Under the pieces are notes generated by a model. It worked only from the letters and a program-made list of their open reading frames with translations. It had not been told where the DNA came from and searched no databases. From Sphingobium arseniciresistens (GTDB lineage Bacteria; Pseudomonadota; Alphaproteobacteria; Sphingomonadales; Sphingomonadaceae): a DNA stretch of 64,000 nt. Below, piece by piece: positions 52,429 through 61,140 of this stretch; the stretch's first letter is position 1, and each line of letters opens with the position of its first letter. The translations under genes and the position numbers were made by a program. The DNA is taken from positions 124,001 to 188,000 of the forward strand of contig JARFNK010000009.1 of assembly GCA_029167225.1 (NCBI GenBank), written 5' to 3'.

Positions 52429-54831
52429 CTACCGCAGGGCCTGAAGGCTCACCTTGCCGGGCTTCAATCCCGGTGCGGTGACCGTAACGGTGATCGGGCC
52501 AATCCCGCCGCTCCCGCGCACGAACGCCACGGCCTTGCCACCGGCGGCGGCGCGCTGCGCCATGGTGAAGGCGGTGTGATCGGTGACACTGCCATTGTCG
52601 AAGGCTGCCAGCCTGCCCGGCCCGGCGACGTCGATCGTCAGCAGCGGGCTCGCGCCGGGCACCAGCACGCCCTTCGCATCGACGACTTCCGCGCGCACCG
52701 CGACCACATCGTCGAAGCCGCTGCCGACCTTCGGCGCTTCGGCGACCAGCCTGACCGCAGCGGGCGCGCCGGCGGTGCGCAACACATCCTGCGCCACGCG
52801 CACGCCCCCGCGATAGCCCACCGCGCGCAGCTCGCCCGGCGCGAAGTCGACCATCCAGCTGATCGCGCTGTCGTCGGCATTGCGCGGCTTGCGTCCCAGC
52901 GAGCGGCCGTTGAGGAACAGCTCGACCTCATCGGCATTGGCATAGACCTCGACATGCTCCTTATGTGGTTGCAGCGCCTCGGGCGTCCAGTCGGCGAGCG
53001 CGCCCGGCCCCTTGGGCTGCGGCAATGCGATGCCGACCATGGTGGGCATTTCGCTGATGTCGATCACTTCGGTCACGCGCCGGGTGAGCTTGACCACCGG
53101 CTGCTGCGACCACCAGCTCGCCCGCTCCCAACCGATCGGCTTGACCCCGTCGACCCGGTCGACAAGGCCGGAGGGATTGCTGATCGCGGGCCACCCCGCA
53201 CGGTCCGCTTCGCCCAGATAGTCCACCCCGGTCCACAGGAACATGCCCGCATAAGCCGGGTTGTCGCGCACGACGAGCCAGCTCGCGCGGTTCTTGCTGT
53301 TCTCCGTGCCGATGATCTTGCGGCTGGGCTTGTCGGCATGCGCCTTCGCCAGTTCGGTCTCGCGGTAATTCTGGCCGACGATGTCCAGCAGGTCGGCCGT
53401 GCCATTCTCATAATCATGCGTGGTGTTGGGGCGGAAGAGCGCCATGGTGACCGGGCGCGTGGGATCTTCCTGATGGAAGATCGCCTTCAGCCGCGCGATG
53501 ATCGACTGCGCGACTAGCGGATAAGGGGTATCGTGGATCTCGTTGCCGATCGACCAGATCACCACGCTGGGATGGTTGCGGTCGCGGCGGACGAAATCGC
53601 GGGCGTCGATCGATGACCAATCGGTGAAGAACAGGTGATAATCCTGCGGATTCTTCGCCACCGTCCACATGTCGAAGGCCTCGTTCATCACGATCAGGCC
53701 AAGCCGATCGCACAGGTCGAGGAACTCAGGCGAAAAGGGGTGATGCGCGGTGCGGATGGCGTTTACGCCCAGCGCCTGTAGCCCACGCAGCCGCCGTTCA
53801 TAGACGGCAAGCGGCACCGCTATGCCGAACGGCCCGCCATCGGCATGGATCGCCACGCCCTTCAGCTTGATGTTCCGCCCGTTCAGCCAGAAGCCGCTGG
53901 CCGCCTCGAAATGTGCGTCGCGGATACCGAAGGGCACGCGCTCCTCATAGAGGACGGCGCCATCCTTGCCGCGCACCCGGACGAGCGCGCTGTGCAGCGC
54001 CGGATCGCCAATGTCCCAGCGGCGCGGCTTCGCCAGCGTGCCCGATACGGCCAAAGGCGTCGCCCGGCCGGACGGCAACGTGACCGGCGCGCCCTGGAAG
54101 GTCGCCAGGTCGCGGCCATCCGGCCCCTGGATCACGGCCTCGATCCGCCCCTCGATGGGCGCGCTGCCCTGGTTGGCGATGCTGCTCGCAACGGTGAACC
54201 CGGCGGAGGCATCGTCCAGCCTGTCCACCCGCACGGTCGTCGCCCAGGCATCGGCATGGACATCGCCCAGGGTGATGAGCCGGACATGGCGGTAGATGCC
54301 CGATCCCGCATACCAGCGCGACGCAGGCTGGGAGGAGGTGTCGGAGCGCACCGCAAGGATATTTTCCGCGCCCGCGGGTTTCAGATGCTGGGTGATCTCA
54401 TAGCGGAAGCTCGCATAGCCGCTGGGCCGATGGCCGACATGATGGCCGTTGATCCACACGCCGGAGCGTTCCATGACCCCATCGAACTCGACGAAGACGC
54501 GCTTGCCGGCCCCGCCTGCCTTGTCCGTACCCGTGCCAGCCGCCGGCAGCGTGAAATGCTTGCGATACCAGCCGACACCGCTCGGCAGGAAGCCGCCGGA
54601 GCCTGTCGCGGGCGCATGTTCGTCAAACGGGCCGGCAATCGCCCAGTCATGGGGCAGGTCCACCTTGGTCCAGCCGGTGTCGGCAAAACCGGCCTGTTCA
54701 GCGCCCTGCACATCCCCCCTGGTGAAGCGCCAGTCGGCATCGAAGGGCGTGGAACCGGTCGGTTGGGCAAAGGCGGGAAGGCTGAGCGACAGTGCCCCGA
54801 TCGCGAAGAACATCCGCTGCTGCAACCGCAT
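52429..54831 (-). CDS. Glycoside hydrolase family 2 protein (beta-galactosidase or beta-glucuronidase type)
   Basis: This is a secreted exo-glycosidase of 800 residues. A signal peptide (MFFAIGALSLSLPAFA) is followed by a GH2 sugar-binding domain (about 25-180), an Ig-like domain, the TIM barrel with the acid/base Glu in VVIWSIGNEIHD and the nucleophile Glu in IIGTENSK, a DUF4982-like region (EHVEVYANADEVELFLNGRSLG) and a C-terminal Ig-like domain. The substrate cannot be read from the sequence; with uronate genes nearby, both beta-galactosides and beta-glucuronides are candidates. Strand and spacing (83 nt) allow separate transcription from the LacI gene. Confidence 0.88.
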   Translation of the reverse strand: MRLQQRMFFAIGALSLSLPAFAQPTGSTPFDADWRFTRGDVQGAEQAGFADTGWTKVDLPHDWAIAGPFDEHAPATGSGGFLPSGVGWYRKHFTLPAAGTGTDKAGGAGKRVFVEFDGVMERSGVWINGHHVGHRPSGYASFRYEITQHLKPAGAENILAVRSDTSSQPASRWYAGSGIYRHVRLITLGDVHADAWATTVRVDRLDDASAGFTVASSIANQGSAPIEGRIEAVIQGPDGRDLATFQGAPVTLPSGRATPLAVSGTLAKPRRWDIGDPALHSALVRVRGKDGAVLYEERVPFGIRDAHFEAASGFWLNGRNIKLKGVAIHADGGPFGIAVPLAVYERRLRGLQALGVNAIRTAHHPFSPEFLDLCDRLGLIVMNEAFDMWTVAKNPQDYHLFFTDWSSIDARDFVRRDRNHPSVVIWSIGNEIHDTPYPLVAQSIIARLKAIFHQEDPTRPVTMALFRPNTTHDYENGTADLLDIVGQNYRETELAKAHADKPSRKIIGTENSKNRASWLVVRDNPAYAGMFLWTGVDYLGEADRAGWPAISNPSGLVDRVDGVKPIGWERASWWSQQPVVKLTRRVTEVIDISEMPTMVGIALPQPKGPGALADWTPEALQPHKEHVEVYANADEVELFLNGRSLGRKPRNADDSAISWMVDFAPGELRAVGYRGGVRVAQDVLRTAGAPAAVRLVAEAPKVGSGFDDVVAVRAEVVDAKGVLVPGASPLLTIDVAGPGRLAAFDNGSVTDHTAFTMAQRAAAGGKAVAFVRGSGGIGPITVTVTAPGLKPGKVSLQALR

Positions 54832-54864
54832 TCCACCCTCCTGTTGCTCTTATGGCGTAGCGGG

Positions 54865-54902
54865 AGAATAGGGAGATGTTCCGTTATGTAAAGCGATGTT
54901 CC
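54865..54902 (-). promoter_or_regulatory. Promoter of the GH2 gene with two direct repeats
   Basis: On the minus strand TTTACA (-35, 54887-54892) and TATTCT (-10, 54865-54870) are spaced 16 nt. Two copies of GGAACATC, at 54875-54882 within the spacer and 54895-54902 upstream of the -35 box, are spaced by 20 bp, about two helical turns. They could be binding sites of one regulator on the same face of the DNA. Confidence 0.5.
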
Positions 54903-55009
54903 ATTTGGTGAGACATAAATAAGCGCCCGTCGTCATGGCCCTCGCGAGCGGCAGCGCCGCCCTTGCAATAGAGCGGGCGCACGGACGCCCGCAGCAGCCA
55001 CAGTGATAT

Positions 55010-55047
55010 TTGACATTGGATCCATTAATTGAGATATTGGATCCAAT
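55010..55047 (+). promoter_or_regulatory. vanA promoter with tandem VanR operators
   Basis: A sigma70-type promoter TTGACA-N17-GATATT (55010-55038) overlaps two operator copies: ATTGGATCCATT (55015-55026, one arm imperfect) and ATTGGATCCAAT (55036-55047, perfect palindrome). The second is identical to the VanR operator known from Caulobacter. The centres are 21 bp apart, so both dimers would lie on the same DNA face and cover the -35 spacer and the -10/start region, a clear repression layout relieved by vanillate. Confidence 0.82.
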
Positions 55048-55066
55048 AAATATGGAGAGCCGATCT

Positions 55067-56188
55067 ATGGGCATGCCTGACTCCAATCGACCTGATGCCG
55101 GTCAACCTTCCCGGACGTGGATCGAGAACATATGGTATGTCGCCTGTACCGCTGACGAGATCGCCGAACGTCCGCTGGGTCGCACGATATGCGGCCGGCA
55201 GATGGTCGTCTTTCGCGATGCTGATGGCGCCCCGGCGGCACTGGAGGATTTCTGCCCTCATCGCGGCGCGCCGCTTTCGCTGGGCTTCCTGCGGGATGGC
55301 GCGCTGGTCTGCGGCTATCATGGCCTTGCGGTATCCTGCAGCGGCAAGGTCGCGGGCATGCCCGGCCAGAGAGTCGGCGGCTTTCCCGCTGTCCGCCGCT
55401 ATCCGGTGATAGAGCGCTACGGCTTCGTCTGGGTGTGGCCCGGCGACCCGGCGCGCGCCGATCCGGCAGCGCTGCATCATCTGGAATGGGCGGAGAGCGA
55501 CGCATGGGCCTATGGCGGCGGTCGCTATCATATTCAGTGCGACTACCGCCTGATGATCGACAATCTGATGGACCTCACCCATGAAACCTATGTCCATGCG
55601 AGCAGCATCGGCCAGAAGGAGATCGACGAGGCGCCGGTGAAGACGCAGTTGCTGGAGGATCAGGTCGTCACCAGCCGCTTCATGGACGGCGTCACGCCCC
55701 CGCCCTTCTGGCAGATGGCGCTGCGCGGCGCGGGGTTGCCCGACGATGGCCCGGTCGACCGCTGGCAGGTCTGTCGCTTCAGCCTGCCCAGCCATGTCAT
55801 GATCGAGGTCGGCGTCGCGCTGCCCGGCAGGGGTGGCTATGACGCGGACGACGCCGAGAAGGCGTCGAGCATCGTCGTGGATTTCATCACCCCAGAGACC
55901 GAGACGTCGCATCATTATTTCTGGGGCATGGCGCGTCGCTTCAGCGTTCAGGACCGGGCGCTGACCGACACGATCCGCGAAGGACAGGGCAAGATCTTCA
56001 GCGAGGATCTGGAAATGCTGGAGCGACAGCAGGCCAATCTGCTGCGCTACCCCGATCGCCGGCTGCTGAAGCTCAACATCGACGCGGGCGGCGTGCGGTC
56101 CCGCATGATGATCGAGCGTGCCATCGCCGCCGAAGAGGCGCAAGGCGAAGCGCGGGCCTTGCCGGAAACGGATCTGGCGGGCGCCTGA
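55067..56188 (+). CDS. vanA: Vanillate O-demethylase oxygenase subunit (VanA)
   Basis: VanA is a Rieske non-haem iron oxygenase that demethylates vanillate to protocatechuate. The 373-residue protein has the Rieske ligands Cys63, His65, Cys82 and His85 (CPHRGAPLS...CGYHG) and the mononuclear iron site in NLMDLTHETYVHASS with His172 and His177. The ATG with GGAGAG 6 nt upstream was chosen. The VanR operators directly before it support vanillate specificity. Its usual reductase partner VanB is not in the window; a reductase could lie elsewhere. A related demethylase for a methoxy-aromatic is the main alternative. Confidence 0.88.
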   Translation: MGMPDSNRPDAGQPSRTWIENIWYVACTADEIAERPLGRTICGRQMVVFRDADGAPAALEDFCPHRGAPLSLGFLRDGALVCGYHGLAVSCSGKVAGMPGQRVGGFPAVRRYPVIERYGFVWVWPGDPARADPAALHHLEWAESDAWAYGGGRYHIQCDYRLMIDNLMDLTHETYVHASSIGQKEIDEAPVKTQLLEDQVVTSRFMDGVTPPPFWQMALRGAGLPDDGPVDRWQVCRFSLPSHVMIEVGVALPGRGGYDADDAEKASSIVVDFITPETETSHHYFWGMARRFSVQDRALTDTIREGQGKIFSEDLEMLERQQANLLRYPDRRLLKLNIDAGGVRSRMMIERAIAAEEAQGEARALPETDLAGA

Positions 56189-56249
56189 TGGCCGGGATTT
56201 GACCGGACCTGTATTTGACAGCGCAACAGCGAAGGCCGAAGGCAAGGCT

Positions 56250-56975
56250 ATGCACGATCGATCGACAGCGGAGGATAAGGCTGGCAGGCCGGTCAAGCCG
56301 GGCCAGCATGTCATCATCTCCCTTCGGCGCATGATCGCGGAGGGCGCATTGAAGCCCGGCGAGCGGATCGGCGAAATCGCCACGGCACAGGCGCTGGGCG
56401 TCTCCCGGATGCCGGTCCGCACAGCCTTGCGAGCGCTGGAGATCGAGGGGCTGGTCGTGAAGCTGGGCGCGCGCGGCTATGCGGCCCGGTCCATCACCGC
56501 GTCGGATGTCCACGGGGCGATAGAAGTGCGCGGCGTGCTGGAAGGGCTCGCCGCCAGAAGGCTCGCGACGCGGGGGCTCTCCCCGGCGGAGGAAGCGGAC
56601 TTCGCCGCGTGCCTGGCACGGGGCGAAACGCTGTTCGCAAAAGGGCATCTGGCCGATGGCGATCTCGATCTCTTCTACGCCTATAATCTCGCCTTCCATG
56701 ACCTGCTGATTACCGCCAGCGGCAATCCCTCCATTGCCCAGGCGCTGGCGCGCAACAACCACCTGCCCTTTGCGTCGGCGTCGGCCCTCGCGCTGAACTG
56801 GAGCGACCGGCCATCCGAATATGCCCATCTCCTGTCCGCCCACCGCGCGCATTGCGCTGTGGTGGAGGCGATCCTGAGGCGCGATCCCGACGCGGCCGAG
56901 GCGATGATGCGGGATCATGCCCAGGCCGCTGTGGGCAGCAAGCAGGTGTTCAGCCGTTTGGGCGTGCGCGCTTAA
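56250..56975 (+). CDS. vanR: GntR family regulator, VanR-like
   Basis: This is a 241-residue GntR-type repressor of the FadR/FCD subgroup. The N-terminal winged helix (about 18-75) has the helix-turn-helix EIATAQALGVSRMPVRTALRAL. The C-terminal FCD effector domain carries the usual helices and metal-binding histidines (FHDLL, AHRAHCAVV, RDHAQAAVG). It lies 61 nt after vanA on the same strand, and two VanR-type operators stand before vanA, so it most likely represses vanA and possibly itself, with vanillate as the inducer. The start after AAGGC was chosen; no alternative fits the family better. Confidence 0.85.
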   Translation: MHDRSTAEDKAGRPVKPGQHVIISLRRMIAEGALKPGERIGEIATAQALGVSRMPVRTALRALEIEGLVVKLGARGYAARSITASDVHGAIEVRGVLEGLAARRLATRGLSPAEEADFAACLARGETLFAKGHLADGDLDLFYAYNLAFHDLLITASGNPSIAQALARNNHLPFASASALALNWSDRPSEYAHLLSAHRAHCAVVEAILRRDPDAAEAMMRDHAQAAVGSKQVFSRLGVRA

Positions 56976-57052
56976 GGCCGAGCCGACGGATCAAGGGAGG
57001 GATATCTGGATATCTGCATCCCGGCGTGATCCTGGACAAAAACGGCGCTGGT

Positions 57053-57703
57053 TCAGCCGATCCTGGCCAGGATATTTTCGGCTTCCGGGCGATCGAGCCA
57101 GTCGGGGCTGACCTGCAGCCACTCCACCACCCGGCCGGCGCCGAGCAGCAGCACGGCGGGCTGCGGCAGTTCCCATCTGCCGGTGCCGGTCACGTCCCCG
57201 ATCCAGCCGGCCGGCGGCGGCGAGGGGCGATCGTCAGGCACGAAGCTGATCCCCAGCGCGTGCGCCAGCCCGTTGTCCGGGTCGCTGGCGACGGTGAGGG
57301 CGAGGCCATGGCGATCCTTGATGTCGCGCAGGCGATCGGGCCTCTGCGGGCTGACGGCCACCAGCGGGATGCCGCGATCGCGCAGCGCGGGATAAAGTGC
57401 CCGGTCATAATGCGGCAACGCGATGTTGCAGGCCGGACAGCCGGCGAAGCGGAAGAAGATGATGAGCGCCGGACCATTGGCGGTGAGCGTATCCAGGCTG
57501 AGACTGCCGCCCTCCACATCCTCCAGATCCAGCGGCGGCAGGACATCGCCCGGCTGCACCACGGCGAGCGGATCGAAACGATCGACCAGCAATTGCCGCT
57601 GGCGCGCATTGCCCGCCAGTTGCGCCGGAGACCAGCTCTGTTCCCGTTCCGCCTGAAGCGCTGCATAGCGTGCCTTGAGTGTATCCGCCGCGATTGTCGC
57701 CAT
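57053..57703 (-). CDS. Peroxiredoxin-like thioredoxin-fold protein
   Basis: This is a 216-residue protein with a thioredoxin-fold domain (about 50-205) of the AhpC/TSA-like redoxin kind. The active-site motif is FFRFAGCPACNIALP with Cys89 and Cys92, a CxxC rather than the TxxC of classical peroxiredoxins. Preceding it are VVQPGDVLPPLDLEDVEGG and LIIFFRF, and following are VAVSPQ and ASDPDN, as in alkyl hydroperoxide reductase relatives. No signal peptide is seen. A GGAGAAG ribosome site supports the ATG. It lies before the monooxygenase locus and is divergent from none of its neighbours; a protective or reductase role is a guess. Confidence 0.8.
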   Translation of the reverse strand: MATIAADTLKARYAALQAEREQSWSPAQLAGNARQRQLLVDRFDPLAVVQPGDVLPPLDLEDVEGGSLSLDTLTANGPALIIFFRFAGCPACNIALPHYDRALYPALRDRGIPLVAVSPQRPDRLRDIKDRHGLALTVASDPDNGLAHALGISFVPDDRPSPPPAGWIGDVTGTGRWELPQPAVLLLGAGRVVEWLQVSPDWLDRPEAENILARIG

Positions 57704-57817
57704 TGTCTTCTCCTTGCCGCTGGGTGCCGCGTCCGCTTCCCATGTGGCCAACGGCCCAGCCCCGCGCCAACGAGTGTTGGCGTGGGATGGACGATTAATG
57801 CTCATAGATGCGGGGTT

Positions 57818-59167
57818 TCAGGCGGCCGCGCGCCCACGCTGTGAGGGCAATCGGCGGTTGTCGGGGATCGCCAGGCCAAGGTTGCCGCGCAGCGTCGCTG
57901 CTTCATAGTCGCGCCGGAACAGCCCCCGTTCCTGAAGGATCGGGACGACTTCATGGACGAAGCGCGCGAACTGTTCGGGATGGCCGAGATGGACGTTGAG
58001 TCCGTCGAGCGCGCGCCCTTCGAACCAGCGTTCGATCTCGTCGGCGACGGTCTGCGCCGAGCCCACGAACGGACTGCCCCGCCCCGCCCGCTGGCGCTCC
58101 ACCGCCTGACGCAGGCTCAACCCCTCGGCAACCGCAAGATCGGTGATCCGCTTCGCCTGCGTGTAGAAGCTGTTCTTCGCATGGTCGAGCGCCTGCACCG
58201 GAAAGGGGGCGTCCACGTCATATTGCCGGAAATCATGCCAGCCAAAGGCGCGCCCGAATTCCGCCAGCGCCTGATCGAAGCTCTGGTCGAGGCGGCGATA
58301 GGCCTGTTCGATCTCCCTCGCCTGCGCGTCGGTATCGCCCACATAGACGGTGAAGCCGGGCAGGATGACGATCTGGTCGGGATCCCGGCCGAGCCGCGCC
58401 GCCCGTCCCTTCAGGTCGGCATAGAAGGCCTGCCCCTGCTCGATCGTGGCGGCATGGGTGAAGATGGCGTCGGCGATGGTCGCGCCCAGATCGCGACCCT
58501 GATGGCTGTCGCCCGCCTGGAAGATCACCGGCTCGCCCTGCGGCGAACGCTGGATGTTGAGCGGCCCGACAACGGAGAAGAACTCGCCCTTGTGGTCGAG
58601 CCTGTGCAGCTTGTCGGGATCGAGGAACTGGCCGGTCGTCCGGTCGCGGACCAGCGCGCCATCCTCATAGGAGCGCCACAGGCCGCGCGTGACCTCCAGA
58701 AACTCCTCGGCCCGGCGATAGCGCGTGTCATAGTCGAAATGCGCGTCCTGGCTGAAATTGCCGGCCGTTCCCGCGTCGCCGCTGGTCACGACGTTCCAGC
58801 CCGCCCGCCCCTTGCTGATGAGGTCGAGCGAGGCAAGGCGGCGCGCAAGGTTGAAGGGATCGTTGTAGGAGGTGGTGAGCGTCCCCACGAGGCCGATATT
58901 CTGCGTCGCCACGGCCAGCGCCGAAAGCAGCGTCAGCGGCTCCAGCCGGTTGAGGTAATGCGGCGGCGAATGGGCTGTGATGAACTGGCTGTCGACGATG
59001 AAGACCAGATCGAACTTCGCCGCCTCGGCCTGCCGCACGACATCGACATACCAGTCGATGTTGACGCTGGCGTCGACCGGAATGTCGGTGTCCAGCCAGC
59101 GGTTGCTGTCGCCGGGGCCGCCGACGCCGGTGGGCACGAGGCCGAGTTTCAATTGGCGTTTGGTCAT
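57818..59167 (-). CDS. LLM class FMN-dependent monooxygenase (NtaA/SnaA/DszA family)
   Basis: This is a flavin monooxygenase of 449 residues, of the bacterial-luciferase-like superfamily, NtaA/SnaA/DszA subgroup. Typical segments are DTDIPVDASVNIDWYVDVVRQAEAAKFD at the start, PFNLARRLASLDLISKGRAGWNVVTSGD in the middle and QAGDSHQGRDLGA, with VGSAQTVADEIERWF near the end. It uses FMNH2 from a separate reductase, none of which is in the window. Relatives act on nitrilotriacetate, dibenzothiophene sulfone or alkanesulfonates. Together with SsuA-type binding proteins, a role in organosulfur desulfonation is likely but unproven. Confidence 0.9.
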   Translation of the reverse strand: MTKRQLKLGLVPTGVGGPGDSNRWLDTDIPVDASVNIDWYVDVVRQAEAAKFDLVFIVDSQFITAHSPPHYLNRLEPLTLLSALAVATQNIGLVGTLTTSYNDPFNLARRLASLDLISKGRAGWNVVTSGDAGTAGNFSQDAHFDYDTRYRRAEEFLEVTRGLWRSYEDGALVRDRTTGQFLDPDKLHRLDHKGEFFSVVGPLNIQRSPQGEPVIFQAGDSHQGRDLGATIADAIFTHAATIEQGQAFYADLKGRAARLGRDPDQIVILPGFTVYVGDTDAQAREIEQAYRRLDQSFDQALAEFGRAFGWHDFRQYDVDAPFPVQALDHAKNSFYTQAKRITDLAVAEGLSLRQAVERQRAGRGSPFVGSAQTVADEIERWFEGRALDGLNVHLGHPEQFARFVHEVVPILQERGLFRRDYEAATLRGNLGLAIPDNRRLPSQRGRAAA

Positions 59168-59289
59168 GGATCATCGTCCTGTTGATCGCGTGGCGCACGG
59201 ACGCGCGCGGTCGCGGCGGCTGCCGCCACCCACGCGGTGCTGCACGTTGAATGCCCTCGCGATCCGATGCCGGCGCGCGGGCGGCAAGA

Positions 59290-60081
59290 TCAGGCGTCGA
59301 AGCCCGGCGCCTGGCGTTGCGCCTTGCGGAGCGCGGCTTCCCAGACGAGGTCGTAATGGGATTTGGCGCCCTCGCCCGGCTGGCGCTCACGCGACATCTG
59401 CCGGCGCACCTCCTCCTGCGCTTCCTCGGGCGCGATCAGCACATTCTCGCGGCCGATGCTGAGCGACCGCACCTGAGCGCTGCATGCCGCTTCCAGCTGA
59501 TATATGCCGCTGAATGCCTCGCCCGGCGAAGCGCCCAGCGCCAGCGTGCCATGATTGCGCAGCAGCATCACCTTGGTATCGCCCAGGTCCGCTACCAGCC
59601 GCTCGCGCTCGTCGAGGTTCAGCGCCACGCCTTCATAGTCATGATAGGAAAGCCGGGGGATGAGGGCGAGCGCGCGCTGGTTGAGCGGCAGCAGCCCTTC
59701 GGCATGGGCGGAGACGGCCATGCCGTCGGCGCTGTGGAAGTGCGCGATATAATGGGCATCGTCGCGCGCGCCGTGGATCGCGGAATGGATCACATAGCCG
59801 GCATAGTTGATGCCATAGTCGCTTTCGCCGATGACATTGCCGTCAAGATCGACCTTGACCAGGCTGGACGCGGTGATCTCGTCGAACATCAGGCCGAAGG
59901 GGTTGATGAGGAAATGATGGTCCGGCCCCGGCACGCGCGCCGAGATATGGGTGTAGATGAAATCGTCCCAGCCATAGAGCGCCGAAAGCCGATAGAAGGC
60001 GGCGAGATCGACACGGACCTTCCATTCCGCTTCGCTGATGCCCGGATGTTCGAACCGTGCGTCCTTCAGGATGGTCGCCAT
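59290..60081 (-). CDS. Class II aldolase/adducin family protein
   Basis: This is a 263-residue member of the class II aldolase fold. Zinc-binding histidines are in YIAHFHSADG and LLRNHGTLALG, with the substrate loop YTHISARVPG earlier. Catalytic chemistry may be aldol cleavage of a phosphorylated or free sugar, or another lyase or decarboxylase reaction; members of the family vary. AGGAG before the ATG supports MATILKDA as the start. It is the third gene of the run TonB receptor - binding protein - aldolase - monooxygenase, suggesting that it processes a carbon fragment of the substrate. Confidence 0.85.
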   Translation of the reverse strand: MATILKDARFEHPGISEAEWKVRVDLAAFYRLSALYGWDDFIYTHISARVPGPDHHFLINPFGLMFDEITASSLVKVDLDGNVIGESDYGINYAGYVIHSAIHGARDDAHYIAHFHSADGMAVSAHAEGLLPLNQRALALIPRLSYHDYEGVALNLDERERLVADLGDTKVMLLRNHGTLALGASPGEAFSGIYQLEAACSAQVRSLSIGRENVLIAPEEAQEEVRRQMSRERQPGEGAKSHYDLVWEAALRKAQRQAPGFDA

Positions 60082-60162
60082 GATGATACTCCTTTGCGGA
60101 TAGTCTAAGGGCGCGGCAAAGCGCCAAATAATGAGCATTTCTTATCGGCCGGTCAGCACCGC

Positions 60163-61140
60163 TCATGCAGGCAGGATGCCCGGATCGACCAGCGCGGCGA
60201 CATCCACCCGGCGGGGCAGTTCGCCATCGGCATGGAAGCGATCGACAACATGCTGGAGCGGGCCGGTGATCGCGGCGTCGGCCGGCACCAGCAGCGGGTT
60301 CTGCCGCTCCACGATGGCTGCACCCAGCGCCGGATCGACGCCGGTGCGGGCGACGAACAGCTTGGCATAGGCGGCGGGATGGGCGCGTGCCCATTCGCTG
60401 GCCTTGCGCTGGCGAGCCATGATGTCGCGCAGCGCCGCACGCTTGGCCGGATCGTCGAGCGCGGCCTGCGAGGCGGCGATCAGGGTGAAGCCCGTGTTGA
60501 TCCCCTGCCCGTCGCGCAGCACCCGCGCGCCGCGCCGCTCCGCCGCCAGCTGATAGGTGCCGAAGGTCGCCCATGCCTCGATGCGGCCCGCGGCAAAGGC
60601 TGCCGCCGCATCATTGGGCAGCATGAAGCCGATATCGACATCCTTGCGATCGACCTTCGCCTCCTTCAGCGCCTCCAGCAGCAGATAATGGGAAATGCTG
60701 CCCCGCGCGCTGGAGACGATGACGCGCTTGCCACGCAGCGCCACAACCGACCTGATCGGCGAGCCGGGCGGCACGATGATGCCGATGTCGCGGGTGGAGG
60801 AGACCCCCGCCGCGATGATCTTCAGCGGCACCCCGGCGGACGCGGCGAGCACCACCGGCAGGTCGCCCGCCGGCGCGGTATCGACCGCGCGGGCGTTGAG
60901 TGCCTCCAGCAGGGGGGCGGCACCGACGAAGTTCGCCCATTCGATGTCGTAGGGCAGATCCCTGAGCGCTCCCGCGGCCTCCGACTTTGCCTGCATCAGA
61001 TGAACCTGATCGCCAAGGACGATCTTTGTCCGCCCACCCTTCCCCGCACCGCAAGCCGTCAGGCCCAGGGCGGCGATGCCGGCCGCGCCAAGGCCGGCGA
61101 GCACGCTCCTGCGGTCAGAAATCAAGTGCGATCCGTCCAT
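60163..61140 (-). CDS. ABC transporter substrate-binding lipoprotein (SsuA-like)
   Basis: This is a predicted periplasmic binding protein of 325 residues. The N-terminus has a twin-arginine-like motif and lipobox (DRRSVLAGLGAAGIAALGLTACG), so it is likely a Tat-exported lipoprotein. The remainder is of the SsuA/NMT1 sulfonate-taurine binding type, with ALRGKRVIVSSARGSISHYLLL and DVDIGFMLPNDAAAAFAAGRIEAWATF. No permease or ATPase gene is in the window. The ATG chosen overlaps the TonB receptor end by 26 nt; a TTG 15 nt later is a weaker choice. Sulfonate or related ligand is a family-based guess. Confidence 0.86.
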   Translation of the reverse strand: MDGSHLISDRRSVLAGLGAAGIAALGLTACGAGKGGRTKIVLGDQVHLMQAKSEAAGALRDLPYDIEWANFVGAAPLLEALNARAVDTAPAGDLPVVLAASAGVPLKIIAAGVSSTRDIGIIVPPGSPIRSVVALRGKRVIVSSARGSISHYLLLEALKEAKVDRKDVDIGFMLPNDAAAAFAAGRIEAWATFGTYQLAAERRGARVLRDGQGINTGFTLIAASQAALDDPAKRAALRDIMARQRKASEWARAHPAAYAKLFVARTGVDPALGAAIVERQNPLLVPADAAITGPLQHVVDRFHADGELPRRVDVAALVDPGILPA

